Both the position numbers and the translations under genes were made by a program. A stretch of 42,716 nt of DNA, taken from positions 1 to 42,716 of the forward strand of contig SVMK01000009.1 in the NCBI GenBank assembly GCA_015067465.1, read 5' to 3'. Below, piece by piece: positions 27,831-36,524 of the stretch. The notes under the pieces are model-generated. The model had not been told where the DNA came from. It saw only the letters and a list, made by a program, of their open reading frames with translations, and searched no databases. How positions within the stretch are numbered: the first letter of the stretch is position 1; each line of letters opens with the position of its first letter. The DNA is from Oscillospiraceae bacterium (GTDB lineage Bacteria > Bacillota > Clostridia > Oscillospirales > Oscillospiraceae).

Positions 27831-28941
27831 TCGCCTCCTTTACGTCCTTCTTCGGGGCAATCTTCTTCCACAGCACGGACAGCTTTGCACGCACGGTCGG
27901 GGCGCTGAGCACAACAAGGACAATCACGACGATGGCCTTGTAGGCGGGGAGCGCGGTGGAAGTGACGTTCAGCTTGTAGAGCGTGGTGGTGAGGAACTGG
28001 ATCACATATGCGCCGAAGATCGAAGCACCCATGTTAAATTTGCCGCCGCTGAGCGCGTTTCCGCCCAGTGCAACAGCCAGGATCGCGTCCATTTCGATGT
28101 CCTTTGCGACAACGGAATAGTTGATCGTGGAGAAGCGCGTGACCTTGATGAAGCCGGCAACGCCGACGCAGATACCGAGGATCATGTAGGAAATGAGCTT
28201 GATCACTTCGGGGTTGATGCCGTTGAGGCGGGAGGAGTGGGCGTTGATGCCCGCTGCCTGCGCATAGAGGCCGAGGTTGGTGAACTTCAGCACAAGCGCT
28301 ATGATGATCATACACGCCAAGGCGATGAAGATCGGCGTGGGCACGGGGATGCCGGGGATAAAGTTTCCGTAGTAGCCGAAAGTGGGATCGCTGATGATAG
28401 GCAGCTCGTTGTTGTTGATCCATGCGGCGATTGAACGGCCCGCAGTGTAGAGAATGAGGGTTGCAACCATCGGCTGAATGCGGAAATACGCAACGAGAAT
28501 GCCGTTGAAGCCGCCGAAGAGCATGGCTACGAAGCAGCAGGCAAGGAATGCCACGATGATCGGAGCCTGAAGAACTTCGGGACGGGAGTTGGTGCCGCAA
28601 AGCACGCGCAGCAGCACGCTGCCGGCGATGGCGATGGCGGAACCGACGGAAATATCCTGACCGCCGGAAGAAGCGGTGACCAAAGTCATGCCGATGGCAA
28701 GAATGGCCAGCTCGGAGGCGTTGTCCAGGATGGTGATGAGATAGCCGGAGAAAACGGGGTTTCCGGCGCTGTTGGTAGAGAGGGTGATCTTGAAAAACGA
28801 AGGATCCATGATCAGGTTAAACAGCACCAGAATCAGAAGCGCGGCGATGGGGATGAAGATCTGCTGGCGCACAATGCGCAGCAGGAAACTGCCGACCCCG
28901 CCGTTGGTGGTTTTCAGTTTTTCGCTCATGTCACGCTTCAC
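27814..28941 (-). CDS. Sugar ABC transporter permease (YtfT/RbsC family)
   Basis: LAILAIGMTLVTASSGGQDISVGSAIAIAGSVLLRVL...GGFNGILVAYFRIQPMVATLILYTAGRSIA; overlaps next gene. Confidence 0.92.
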   Translation of the reverse strand: MKRDMSEKLKTTNGGVGSFLLRIVRQQIFIPIAALLILVLFNLIMDPSFFKITLSTNSAGNPVFSGYLITILDNASELAILAIGMTLVTASSGGQDISVGSAIAIAGSVLLRVLCGTNSRPEVLQAPIIVAFLACCFVAMLFGGFNGILVAYFRIQPMVATLILYTAGRSIAAWINNNELPIISDPTFGYYGNFIPGIPVPTPIFIALACMIIIALVLKFTNLGLYAQAAGINAHSSRLNGINPEVIKLISYMILGICVGVAGFIKVTRFSTINYSVVAKDIEMDAILAVALGGNALSGGKFNMGASIFGAYVIQFLTTTLYKLNVTSTALPAYKAIVVIVLVVLSAPTVRAKLSVLWKKIAPKKDVKEASADAA

Positions 28942-30442
28942 CTCCCGCGATTGTTGCCATAATGTTGTTCTGGGTCAGTTCCTTGCCGGAAAGCTCGCCG
29001 ACCACCTTGCGGTCACGCATAACAACAAGTCTGGAGCAGGTGCGCAGCATCTCGTCTGTTTCCGAGGAGATGAACGTCACGCTTTTGCCCTCGGCTGCCA
29101 GCTTGAGCACCAGTTTCTGGATTTCAACCTTGGTACCGATGTCGATGCCGCGGGTCGGTTCGTCCAGAATGAGGTAAACAGGGTTGGTGAGCAGCCAGCG
29201 GGCCAGAATAACCTTTTGCTGGTTGCCGCCGGAGAGGGACTTGATGGGTGTGTCGGAAGAACTGGTTTTGATGTCAAGCAGCTTGATGTATTCGTCTGCG
29301 AATTTTTCCGCCTGCGCTCTGGAGAAAGGACGGAAGAAGCCTTTCATAACCTGCAGGGCGAGAATGATATTCTCGCGCACGGAGAGATCGCCGACGATAC
29401 CGTCGCGCTTGCGGTCTTCGGGCAGATAGCTGATGCCGTTGCGCATGGCGTCGATCGGCTTGGAGATGCGGATCTTTTTGCCGTTCATGGTAACGGTGCC
29501 GCCCAGAACGCGATCCGCACCGTAGATGGCACGGACACATTCGCTTCGGCCGGAACCGAGAAGTCCGGTGAAGCCGTTTACTTCGCCCTTGTCTATGTAG
29601 AAATCAAAGGGCTTGATGCCGGCGGTGCTGTGGAGCTGCTGCACTTCAAGCAGCGGCTCATCCTTGCGGCCGGCGGAAATTTCATCTTCAGGGTTTTTGA
29701 TGCTGCTGAGATCGTCCAGCTCTTTGCCGAGCATCTTGGAAACGAGCTGCAGACGAGGAAGATCCTGCACCGCGTATTCGCCGACGAGCTGACCGTCGCG
29801 CAAAACGGTGATTCTGTCGCTCACCTCGTAGACCTGATCGAGGAAGTGGGTGACGAACAAAATCGCAACACCCTTTGCCTTCAGGTCGCGCATGAGCTTG
29901 AAGAGCTTCTCAACCTCGTGTTCATCGAGAGAAGAGGTGGGCTCGTCCAGGATCAAAACCTTGCATTCCATGTCAACGGCGCGCGCAATGGCGATCATCT
30001 GCTGAACTGCGATGGAGCAGCTGTCGAGCTGCTGGTTTGCCTTTGCGGGAATGCCGAGGGAATCAAGCAGTTTGCTTGCATCGGCGTTCATTTTCTTCCA
30101 GCTGACTGCGCCGCGGCCTCTGCCGATATACATATTTTCAGCAACGGTCAGGTTGGGGCAGAGGCTGATCTCCTGATAAACCGTGCTGATGCCCTGGTTC
30201 TGTGCGTCCTGCGGCGAGCGGATGGAAACCGCGCCGGGGATGCCCTTGAGCATAATCTGGCCTTCGTCTTTCTGATAAACGCCGGTCAGAACCTTAATCA
30301 AAGTGGATTTTCCTGCGCCGTTTTCGCCCATCAGCGCATGGATTTCGCCCTCACGCAAGGTGAGGTCAACATTTTGAAGCGCTTTCACGCCCGGGAAAAA
30401 TTTGCAAATGCCACGCATTTCAAGCACAATGCCCTCCTGCAT
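28931..30442 (-). CDS. Sugar ABC transporter ATP-binding protein, duplicated ABC domain (YtfR/RbsA family)
   Basis: GENGAGKSTLIKVLTGVYQKDEG; LDEPTSSLDEHEVEKLF; LLGSGRSECVRAIYG; LSGGNQQKVILARWL; ATG 30442 after GAGGAGG. Confidence 0.95.
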   Translation of the reverse strand: MQEGIVLEMRGICKFFPGVKALQNVDLTLREGEIHALMGENGAGKSTLIKVLTGVYQKDEGQIMLKGIPGAVSIRSPQDAQNQGISTVYQEISLCPNLTVAENMYIGRGRGAVSWKKMNADASKLLDSLGIPAKANQQLDSCSIAVQQMIAIARAVDMECKVLILDEPTSSLDEHEVEKLFKLMRDLKAKGVAILFVTHFLDQVYEVSDRITVLRDGQLVGEYAVQDLPRLQLVSKMLGKELDDLSSIKNPEDEISAGRKDEPLLEVQQLHSTAGIKPFDFYIDKGEVNGFTGLLGSGRSECVRAIYGADRVLGGTVTMNGKKIRISKPIDAMRNGISYLPEDRKRDGIVGDLSVRENIILALQVMKGFFRPFSRAQAEKFADEYIKLLDIKTSSSDTPIKSLSGGNQQKVILARWLLTNPVYLILDEPTRGIDIGTKVEIQKLVLKLAAEGKSVTFISSETDEMLRTCSRLVVMRDRKVVGELSGKELTQNNIMATIAGGEA

Positions 30443-30519
30443 GGTTAACCGCCTCCTCTGTAAGCCGCCGGAAAAAAGACGCGGCTTTAAATGGGAAAAT
30501 GCCGGATGATATAAGAACA

Positions 30520-30570
30520 CACGCGATGCGCTCTGTTCGGGCAGCAGCCCGAACAGAAGTGCACCGCGTG
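30520..30570 (-). other. Long intercistronic stem-loop between binding-protein and ATPase genes
   Basis: Plus strand CACGCGATGCGCTCTGTTCGGGC-agca-GCCCGAACAGAAGTGCACCGCGTG, about 23-bp imperfect stem, no U-tract. Confidence 0.75.
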
Positions 30571-30610
30571 CTCTGTCTCACCTGACGGGCAAGTGAGTTT
30601 GTGTCAGGAA

Positions 30611-31660
30611 TTAGATGCCGTAGTTGTCAACGTCTTCCTGGGTGATGGTGGTAGCGTCGAAGCCCTTCTCGGTCATGATGACGACCTTGTCGGCGGGAGC
30701 GATGCCATTCTCAAGATCCTTGATGATGGTGTCGATGTAGGAAGCCTGGAAGGGGTTGCACTGACCGTCGTAGTTCCAGTTGCCGGCCAGCAGCTCTTCG
30801 AGTGCCCAGTGGTTGCAGTCGAAGCCCATGATGATGACGTCGCCGTCAACACCGTGAGAGATGTTTGCCTTGTCGAGAGCAGCGACAGCGCCCTTGGCCA
30901 TGTCGTCGTTCTCAGCGTAAACAACGTTGAATTCCTTGCCGGAGTCGATGACAGCCTGAACGATCTGCTCAGCGGTCTCAGCGTTCCACTCAGCGGTCTG
31001 CTGGGTCACGAGGTTCCAGTTGTCCTTGGCAGCGACCATCTCGTCGACAGCGCCGGTACGGCCGATCTGAGCTGCGGAGCCCATAACGCCCTGGATGTGA
31101 ACGATGTTGTAAACGTCGAGGTTCTGGGACTCGAGCCATGCAACAGCGGTGTTGCCTTCCTGAGCCATGTCAGAAACGATGGAAGCCTCATACAGGCTGG
31201 GATCTGCATCGATGGTGCGGTCGAACAGGATGACCTTGATGCCGGCAGCCTGAGCGTCCTGGAGAACGCTGTCCCAACCGGCGGTGCCGGCTGCGGAGAG
31301 CAGCAGGTAGTCAACTTCGTCCTGGATGAACTTCTGAGCAGCAGCGATCTGCTCGTCGTTCTTCAGGCTGTATGCGAAGGATGCTTCGTAGCCGTTGGCC
31401 TCGGTGAAGGTGGCCTTCATATCCTTGTCATTGGCGGTGCGGTAGCCGGACTCGTTGGGGTCGTTGTTGATGATGCCGACCTTGATCAGAGTGGCTTCGG
31501 GCTCTGCGGGAGCAGCGGGCTCGGCAGGAGCTGCGGGAGCTGCGGGCTCAGCAGGAGCTGCAGGTGCTGCGGGAGCAGCGGGGGTTTCGGTCTTGCCGCC
31601 GCAGGCGCAGAGTGCAAGAACCATGCAAAGAGCGAGCAGGAGTGCAAAGAACTTTTTCAT
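30611..31660 (-). CDS. Sugar ABC transporter substrate-binding lipoprotein (YtfQ-like) with Ala/Pro/Glu-rich linker
   Basis: MKKFFALLLALCMVLALCACGGKTETPAAPAAPAAPAEPAAPAAPAEPAAPAEPEATLIKVGIINNDPNESGYRTAND...; GAGGGAAG RBS. Confidence 0.92.
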   Translation of the reverse strand: MKKFFALLLALCMVLALCACGGKTETPAAPAAPAAPAEPAAPAAPAEPAAPAEPEATLIKVGIINNDPNESGYRTANDKDMKATFTEANGYEASFAYSLKNDEQIAAAQKFIQDEVDYLLLSAAGTAGWDSVLQDAQAAGIKVILFDRTIDADPSLYEASIVSDMAQEGNTAVAWLESQNLDVYNIVHIQGVMGSAAQIGRTGAVDEMVAAKDNWNLVTQQTAEWNAETAEQIVQAVIDSGKEFNVVYAENDDMAKGAVAALDKANISHGVDGDVIIMGFDCNHWALEELLAGNWNYDGQCNPFQASYIDTIIKDLENGIAPADKVVIMTEKGFDATTITQEDVDNYGI

Positions 31661-31711
31661 TTTTTCTTCCCTCACAATTAAATTTTAGGTGAATCGGTCA
31701 CCCATGTTTGC

Positions 31712-31741
31712 ATTATTAACATGTATGCCCGAAACCGTCAA
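31712..31741 (-). promoter_or_regulatory. Promoter of the sugar ABC operon
   Basis: Minus strand TTGACG (31741-31736) - 17 nt - TAATAAT (31718-31712). Confidence 0.78.
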
Positions 31742-31753
31742 CGCCTGAAAAAC

Positions 31754-31792
31754 AACAGCGTAAAAAAATCAACAAACAGCGTAAAAAAATCA
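31754..31792 (-). repeat. Two identical 18-bp direct repeats, 21-bp period; candidate activator binding sites
   Basis: AACAGCGTAAAAAAATCA at 31754-31771 and 31775-31792, 12 bp upstream of the -35 box. Confidence 0.8.
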
Positions 31793-31809
31793 TAAAAACA
31801 CTGTTTTTA

Positions 31810-32814
31810 TCAGTACGGACGTTCGGACAAGTCGGTTTCGGAGATGCGGCGGTAGGAAAACCACGTTTCGTCAACATAAACGAGTTTTTCCGGTGTTTCG
31901 CCCGCCTCCAGCTGGCGGATCAGGTTGGCAACGCGCGGGCCGTGCATGGGATTGCATTCAACGCAGAGATTGATATTGCCGGCAAGGCACTCCTCCAGCG
32001 CGGCATGCACGGCATCGAAGGTGATGATGATAATATCGCCGTCCGGGCCGTAGGTGAGCCCGGCTTCGTCCAGCGCCTGCATTGCGCCGAAGGTCATGTT
32101 GTCGTTTTCGCTGTAAATGACGTTGAAGCTCTCTCCGGTTTCCAGAAAATCGCGAACCACCTCATAGCCGCATGCTTCGGTAAATTCGCCCTGCAGCCGC
32201 GCTGCGATCGACCAGAGCGGATGGGAGGCCACGGCGGAATTGAGCGCGTGGGTGCGCAGAATCTGCGCGGTTGCACCGTCGGTGCCCTGAATGTGGAGGA
32301 TGCGGATATTCTCGTTTTGCATGCGCTTGAGGGAAATCTCGTTTTCAAGCCACTGCACGGCGGTGCGGCCTTCTTTCAAAAAGTCCGACCCGACCCAGCT
32401 GACATACAGCGATTCATCCTCCACCTGGATCTGGCGATCCACGATGATGACGGGCAATCCCGCATCCTTCGCTTCCTGCAAAACGCTGTCCCAGCCCGTT
32501 TCTGCAATCGGAGCGAGCACGATATAGTCCACGCCCTGCTGGATAAAATTGCGTATGGCGAGAAATTGGTTTTCCTGCTTCTGCTTTGCGTTGTCAAACA
32601 GCAGGTCGAAGCCGTTTTCTTCCGAGAGCGCGTCGAGCATGGACTGCGTGTTGGCAATGCGCCAGTCAGACTCCGAGCCGAGCTGGGAAAATCCGACCAC
32701 GATCAGATCTTTTTCCGGCGGCTCGGGTTCGGACTTGACGGCGCAGCCGCAGGAGGCTGCCAGAAGCGTGCACGTCACGAGCAGCGACGCAATATTTTTT
32801 ATCGTTTGTTTCAT
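31810..32814 (-). CDS. Second YtfQ-like substrate-binding lipoprotein, encoded with the two-component system
   Basis: MKQTIKNIASLLVTCTLLAASCGCAVKSEPEPPEKDLIVVGFSQLGSESDWRIANTQSM...; ATG overlaps HK stop (ATGA); the longer ORF to 33162 lies over the HK. Confidence 0.9.
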   Translation of the reverse strand: MKQTIKNIASLLVTCTLLAASCGCAVKSEPEPPEKDLIVVGFSQLGSESDWRIANTQSMLDALSEENGFDLLFDNAKQKQENQFLAIRNFIQQGVDYIVLAPIAETGWDSVLQEAKDAGLPVIIVDRQIQVEDESLYVSWVGSDFLKEGRTAVQWLENEISLKRMQNENIRILHIQGTDGATAQILRTHALNSAVASHPLWSIAARLQGEFTEACGYEVVRDFLETGESFNVIYSENDNMTFGAMQALDEAGLTYGPDGDIIIITFDAVHAALEECLAGNINLCVECNPMHGPRVANLIRQLEAGETPEKLVYVDETWFSYRRISETDLSERPY

Positions 32815-34241
32815 TTGGCAGATCCCTCCGCGGTGTTGTCGAGCGGGATGATGATGGTGATCGTCATGCCGTCGTCGGGTGTGCTGTCGATGGTGAAAGT
32901 GCAGCGCTCGCCATACATCAGGCGCAGCCGCTTGTAGGCGGCGATCAGACCGAAGCCGGACGCGTCCTCCTGCAGCGAAGCACGGATTTCGGCAAGCTTT
33001 TCGGGGGTGAGTCCGGCACCGGTGTCCTGCACGCGGATGCAGGCGCAATCGCCTTCCTGCGATGCGGTAACCGCGATGCGGCCGCCGCCACGCTTGGGCT
33101 TGATGCCGTGGTAAATTGCATTTTCCACCAGCGGCTGCAGCGTCATTTTCGGGATGCAGCAAACATCCAGCGCGGGATCAATGGAGATCTCGTAGCGCAG
33201 AATGTCCTTATAGCGCACCTGCTGAATTTCCAGATAGCTGCGCACGTGCTGGGCTTCCTCACGCAGGGTGATGATGTCCTTGCCGTTGCTGAGGAAGGAG
33301 CGGAAGTAGGTGGAAAGGCTGGAAACCATCTCCTGTGCCTGTTCGTTTTTGCCCGTTTCGATGAGCCAGATGATGGTGTCGAGCGTGTTGTAGAGAAAAT
33401 GCGGGTTGATCTGCGCCTGCAGCAGGGCAAGCTCGGTTTCGCGCAGCTTCTGCTGCTCGCGTTCGTTGAGCTCCATCTGCGCGCTGAGCTTGCTGACCAT
33501 TTGCTCAATGCCGTCGCTGAGCGTTTGCAGCTTTTCGTCGTCGGCTTCAATGGGCGGCTGCGCGGCGAGATCACCGCGTCCGATCTCGCCGACACGCACG
33601 CACAGCGCGTCGATCGGCTCGGCAATGTTGCGTGCAAGGCGCGAAGCGTTCGCCGTGAGGAGGGTGACCAGCAAAATGACAAGCAGGATCGTGACCGAAA
33701 GATCCACGATCATCCATGTCTGCAAACTGGCCTCAAGCTCCGCCATTTCACCCGCTTCATAATACAAATATGTATAAATGTAGCGCTCTATGAGTTGGGT
33801 GATGATATAAACATTCGATTCCAGCTGACTCATACGCGCATCGTAGCCTTCGGTACGCTCGATTTCGCGGATGCAGCTGTCGAGATTGTCGCAAAGGCTC
33901 AGGATATTGTCGATCACCTTGAGACTGTCGCGGTTTTGGGTGCTTTCGCGCAGCGTCATGGCCAGCTGCCGTGCCGTTTCCACTTCTTCCAGCGGCAAAA
34001 CATCGCTGCTGCCGGTGACGAAATAGTACATCTTCAGGTCAACTTCGTCTTTGAAATTCCGGTTGAAAGTGGAGGCCACCGTGATGTTGCGGCTGGCCTT
34101 GGAGTTCTGCACGCTGAACTGAACGAAAAACAGCAGCAGAAACGCGGCAAGCACACACATGGGCATGATCGTCCATACCGTCATGCGCCAGAGCTTGCCG
34201 TCAATTGTTTTTTTGTTTTTATGAAAGGGAAGAATCCTCAT
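32811..34241 (-). CDS. Sensor histidine kinase, YesM/LytS-like (HisKA_7TM-independent, His_kinase domain)
   Basis: HAMP-like region; QAQINPHFLYNTLDTIIWLIETGKNEQAQEMVSSLSTYFRSFLSNGKDIITLREEAQHVRSYLEIQQVRYKD; PLVENAIYHGIKPKRGGGRI; VQDTGAGL. Confidence 0.95.
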   Translation of the reverse strand: MRILPFHKNKKTIDGKLWRMTVWTIMPMCVLAAFLLLFFVQFSVQNSKASRNITVASTFNRNFKDEVDLKMYYFVTGSSDVLPLEEVETARQLAMTLRESTQNRDSLKVIDNILSLCDNLDSCIREIERTEGYDARMSQLESNVYIITQLIERYIYTYLYYEAGEMAELEASLQTWMIVDLSVTILLVILLVTLLTANASRLARNIAEPIDALCVRVGEIGRGDLAAQPPIEADDEKLQTLSDGIEQMVSKLSAQMELNEREQQKLRETELALLQAQINPHFLYNTLDTIIWLIETGKNEQAQEMVSSLSTYFRSFLSNGKDIITLREEAQHVRSYLEIQQVRYKDILRYEISIDPALDVCCIPKMTLQPLVENAIYHGIKPKRGGGRIAVTASQEGDCACIRVQDTGAGLTPEKLAEIRASLQEDASGFGLIAAYKRLRLMYGERCTFTIDSTPDDGMTITIIIPLDNTAEGSAK

Positions 34242-35833
34242 TTATCTGTCTCTCCGGCACGGTATTCCTTCGGGGTGCAGCCCTGCGTTTTTTTGAACAC
34301 AAAGCTGAAATAGCGCGGATCCTTGTAGCCCACGGCTGTGGCAATCTCGCCGGAGCGCATATTGCTGTGGCGCAGCAGCTGGCGGGCTTTTTCCATGCGT
34401 TTTTGTGCGAGATATTCCACGAACGACAGGCCGGCGCGCTGACTGAAAACGGCGCTGAGATAGTTTGCGCTGACATTGATGGCCTTGGCAAGGGAGTTGA
34501 GGGAGATGTTTTCGTCGGCGAAATGCTCGTCAACGTAGGCCAGCGCGCGGTCGGCAAGGTCGCCGGTTTGCTTCTGCGAAAGCTCATCGCGCATATCCAT
34601 GGCAAGGCGCAGGGCGCTGCGAATGTAATCGCGCATCTCCCCGGCGGAGATTTCGGGCTCCATCGGCGGCAGCGCGGCAAGGAATGCGTCGCGGTCCGCG
34701 CCCAGCTCCTGCAATACGAGCGCGGCGTTGATGCGAACGTTCAGGAGCAGATAATGGCGAAACGGCGCGTTGCCTGCTGCGCTGCGCAAACTTTCGGTGT
34801 ATTCCGAAACGAAAGAATCCACCTCATCGGAAAGTCCGGTTTTCAGAAAATTCCGGATGATGAGCGGGTCTAAGCTGTCCACATCCGGGGCGTCGATGCT
34901 TTGGGGCGGCTCATGTGCGCCGCGGCGTGCGGCCTCCTCGGTGAGGATATGGGTTTCCGGCATCAGGTGACGGTGGGCGAGCAGACGTCCGGTTTCGGCA
35001 AAGCTTTGCGGCAGCGCGGAAAGGCTGAACACAGGGCGGCCGGCGGCGGCGTACCACAGCAGGGAAAAGCCCGCGCTCTCGCAGATGAAGCCGATGATAT
35101 CAAGGCACTGCTGCGTCAGCGCCTCCAGACGGTTGGGAGCGCCCTTGATGAGCACGGCGTGGCTGAATATGCCGGTGCGGAACAGAAGATGGCAGTCCTC
35201 CTGCGCAAGCCGGTGGAGCAGCTCGTCCTGCAGTGTGTCCACGGGCTCGGAGTAGGATGAGGGGGCGGTTTGCGGCTGCAGGGTGAACAGAACAAGCGCA
35301 TAGCCGCGCGCCGCGATGTCGATATGGAGCGCCTCGGCCTCGCTGAGCAGATCCGCCTGCGGCGAGGCTGCGTTTACCAGCTTTTCAAAAAAAGCGTTGC
35401 GCTCGATTTCCAGCGCTTCCAGCGCATATTTCAGCGAATAGCTTTTCTGCTCGCGCGCTTCCTCAATGTGGCGGCGGGTGCGCTCCAGCGCGGCAACCAT
35501 ATCCGCTTTCATGATGGGCTTGAGCAGATACTGGTCCACATGCAGCTCAATGGCCTGGCGGGCATATTCAAAATCGTCGTAGCCGCTGAGAATGATGATG
35601 TGCGTGTCCGGCAGCTCACGGCTGACAATGCGGCTGAGCTCCAGACCGTCCATAAACGGCATTTTGATATCAGTGATCAAAACGTCGGGACGAATCTCCA
35701 GCAGCTGCGGCAGCGCCATTTCACCGTCCGTTGCTTCGCCTGCGAATATATAGCCGCAGTCACTCCAGGGAATGCTGTCGCGCAAACCCTCACGCACAAC
35801 GCTCTCGTCCTCTGTCAGAAAAACCTTCAGCAT
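34238..35833 (-). CDS. Response regulator with AraC-type DNA-binding domain (YesN family)
   Basis: MLKVFLTEDESVVREGLRDSIPWSDCGYIFAGEATDGEMALPQLLEIRPDVLITDIKMPFMDGLEL; C-term ISLNSLAKAINVSANYLSAVFSQRAGLSFVEYLAQKRMEKARQLL...YKDPRYFSFVFKKTQGCTPKEYR; ATGA overlap with HK. Confidence 0.96.
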   Translation of the reverse strand: MLKVFLTEDESVVREGLRDSIPWSDCGYIFAGEATDGEMALPQLLEIRPDVLITDIKMPFMDGLELSRIVSRELPDTHIIILSGYDDFEYARQAIELHVDQYLLKPIMKADMVAALERTRRHIEEAREQKSYSLKYALEALEIERNAFFEKLVNAASPQADLLSEAEALHIDIAARGYALVLFTLQPQTAPSSYSEPVDTLQDELLHRLAQEDCHLLFRTGIFSHAVLIKGAPNRLEALTQQCLDIIGFICESAGFSLLWYAAAGRPVFSLSALPQSFAETGRLLAHRHLMPETHILTEEAARRGAHEPPQSIDAPDVDSLDPLIIRNFLKTGLSDEVDSFVSEYTESLRSAAGNAPFRHYLLLNVRINAALVLQELGADRDAFLAALPPMEPEISAGEMRDYIRSALRLAMDMRDELSQKQTGDLADRALAYVDEHFADENISLNSLAKAINVSANYLSAVFSQRAGLSFVEYLAQKRMEKARQLLRHSNMRSGEIATAVGYKDPRYFSFVFKKTQGCTPKEYRAGETDK

Positions 35834-35869
35834 GAAAATCACCTCTTGCCGACAAAATCCGTATCTTTC

Positions 35870-35898
35870 AGTATAGCGTGAAACAGTTCAAAACGCAA
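35870..35898 (-). promoter_or_regulatory. Candidate promoter of RR-HK-binding-protein operon
   Basis: Minus strand TTGCGT (35898-35893) - 17 nt - TATACT (35875-35870). Confidence 0.5.
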
Positions 35899-35940
35899 TC
35901 GTTTCCCCTGCGCTGCTGCACGAAAAAACATCGATATGCT

Positions 35941-35968
35941 TTGAAATTTTCGGGACATGTGGTATGAT
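35941..35968 (+). promoter_or_regulatory. Candidate promoter of NUDIX-RluA-TrmO operon
   Basis: TTGAAA - 16 nt - TATGAT. Confidence 0.5.
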
Positions 35969-36047
35969 GAAAATATGCCGTGCGCAGGCACGGCGTGAAC
36001 AAACGAAAGGGAAACGCGGTCCGGCCGGTATCGGCTGCGGCCGAAAG

Positions 36048-36524
36048 ATGAACGCCATGCTGCAAAGCACGCTGTGCTATATCGAGCGCGGGGAGGAGTG
36101 GCTGCTGCTCCACCGTGTGAAAAAAGAAAATGACGCCAACCGCGATAAATGGATCGGCTTGGGCGGAAAATTCGAGGACGGGGAAAGTCCGGAGGAATGC
36201 ATGCTGCGCGAAGTGCGCGAGGAAACGGGACTGCAGCTGACCGCCTGGCGCTACCGCGGCATTGTCACATTCGTGTCCGACCGCTGGGAAACGGAATATA
36301 TGCATCTGTTCACCGCGGATGCCTTTGAGGGCGAAGTGGGCGAATGCAGCGAAGGCGTTCTGGAATGGGTGCGCAAGGCTGATTTTGCTGCGCTGCCGCA
36401 ATGGGAGGGCGACCGTATTTTCCTGCGGCTGCTGGAAGAAAATGCGCCGTTTTTCTCTTTGAAGCTGCGTTATGAGGGCGAACGCCTTGCCTATGCCGCG
36501 CTCAACGGTGCGCAGATCGTATGA
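36048..36524 (+). CDS. NUDIX hydrolase (MutT-like)
   Basis: Nudix box GKFEDGESPEECMLREVREETGL; start codon uncertain (36048 or upstream in-frame). Confidence 0.9.
   Translation: MNAMLQSTLCYIERGEEWLLLHRVKKENDANRDKWIGLGGKFEDGESPEECMLREVREETGLQLTAWRYRGIVTFVSDRWETEYMHLFTADAFEGEVGECSEGVLEWVRKADFAALPQWEGDRIFLRLLEENAPFFSLKLRYEGERLAYAALNGAQIV

Noticed and set aside
28772-30448. 558-aa plus-strand ORF
   Set aside because: Antisense to the ABC ATPase with conserved Walker motifs; no domain in the plus-strand product.
31792-31809. TAAAAAC-act-GTTTTTA hairpin just after the binding-protein stop as a terminator
   Set aside because: AT-only 7-bp stem, probably weak; it may just be part of the regulatory region, so not called.
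32815-33162. N-terminal extension of the sensor-linked binding protein to 450 aa
   Set aside because: The extension lies over the histidine kinase coding region; a lipoprotein signal starts cleanly at 32814 with ATGA coupling.
26778-35833. Possible horizontally acquired island
   Set aside because: No integrase, transposase, flanking repeats or obvious composition break; looks like ordinary sugar-uptake operons.
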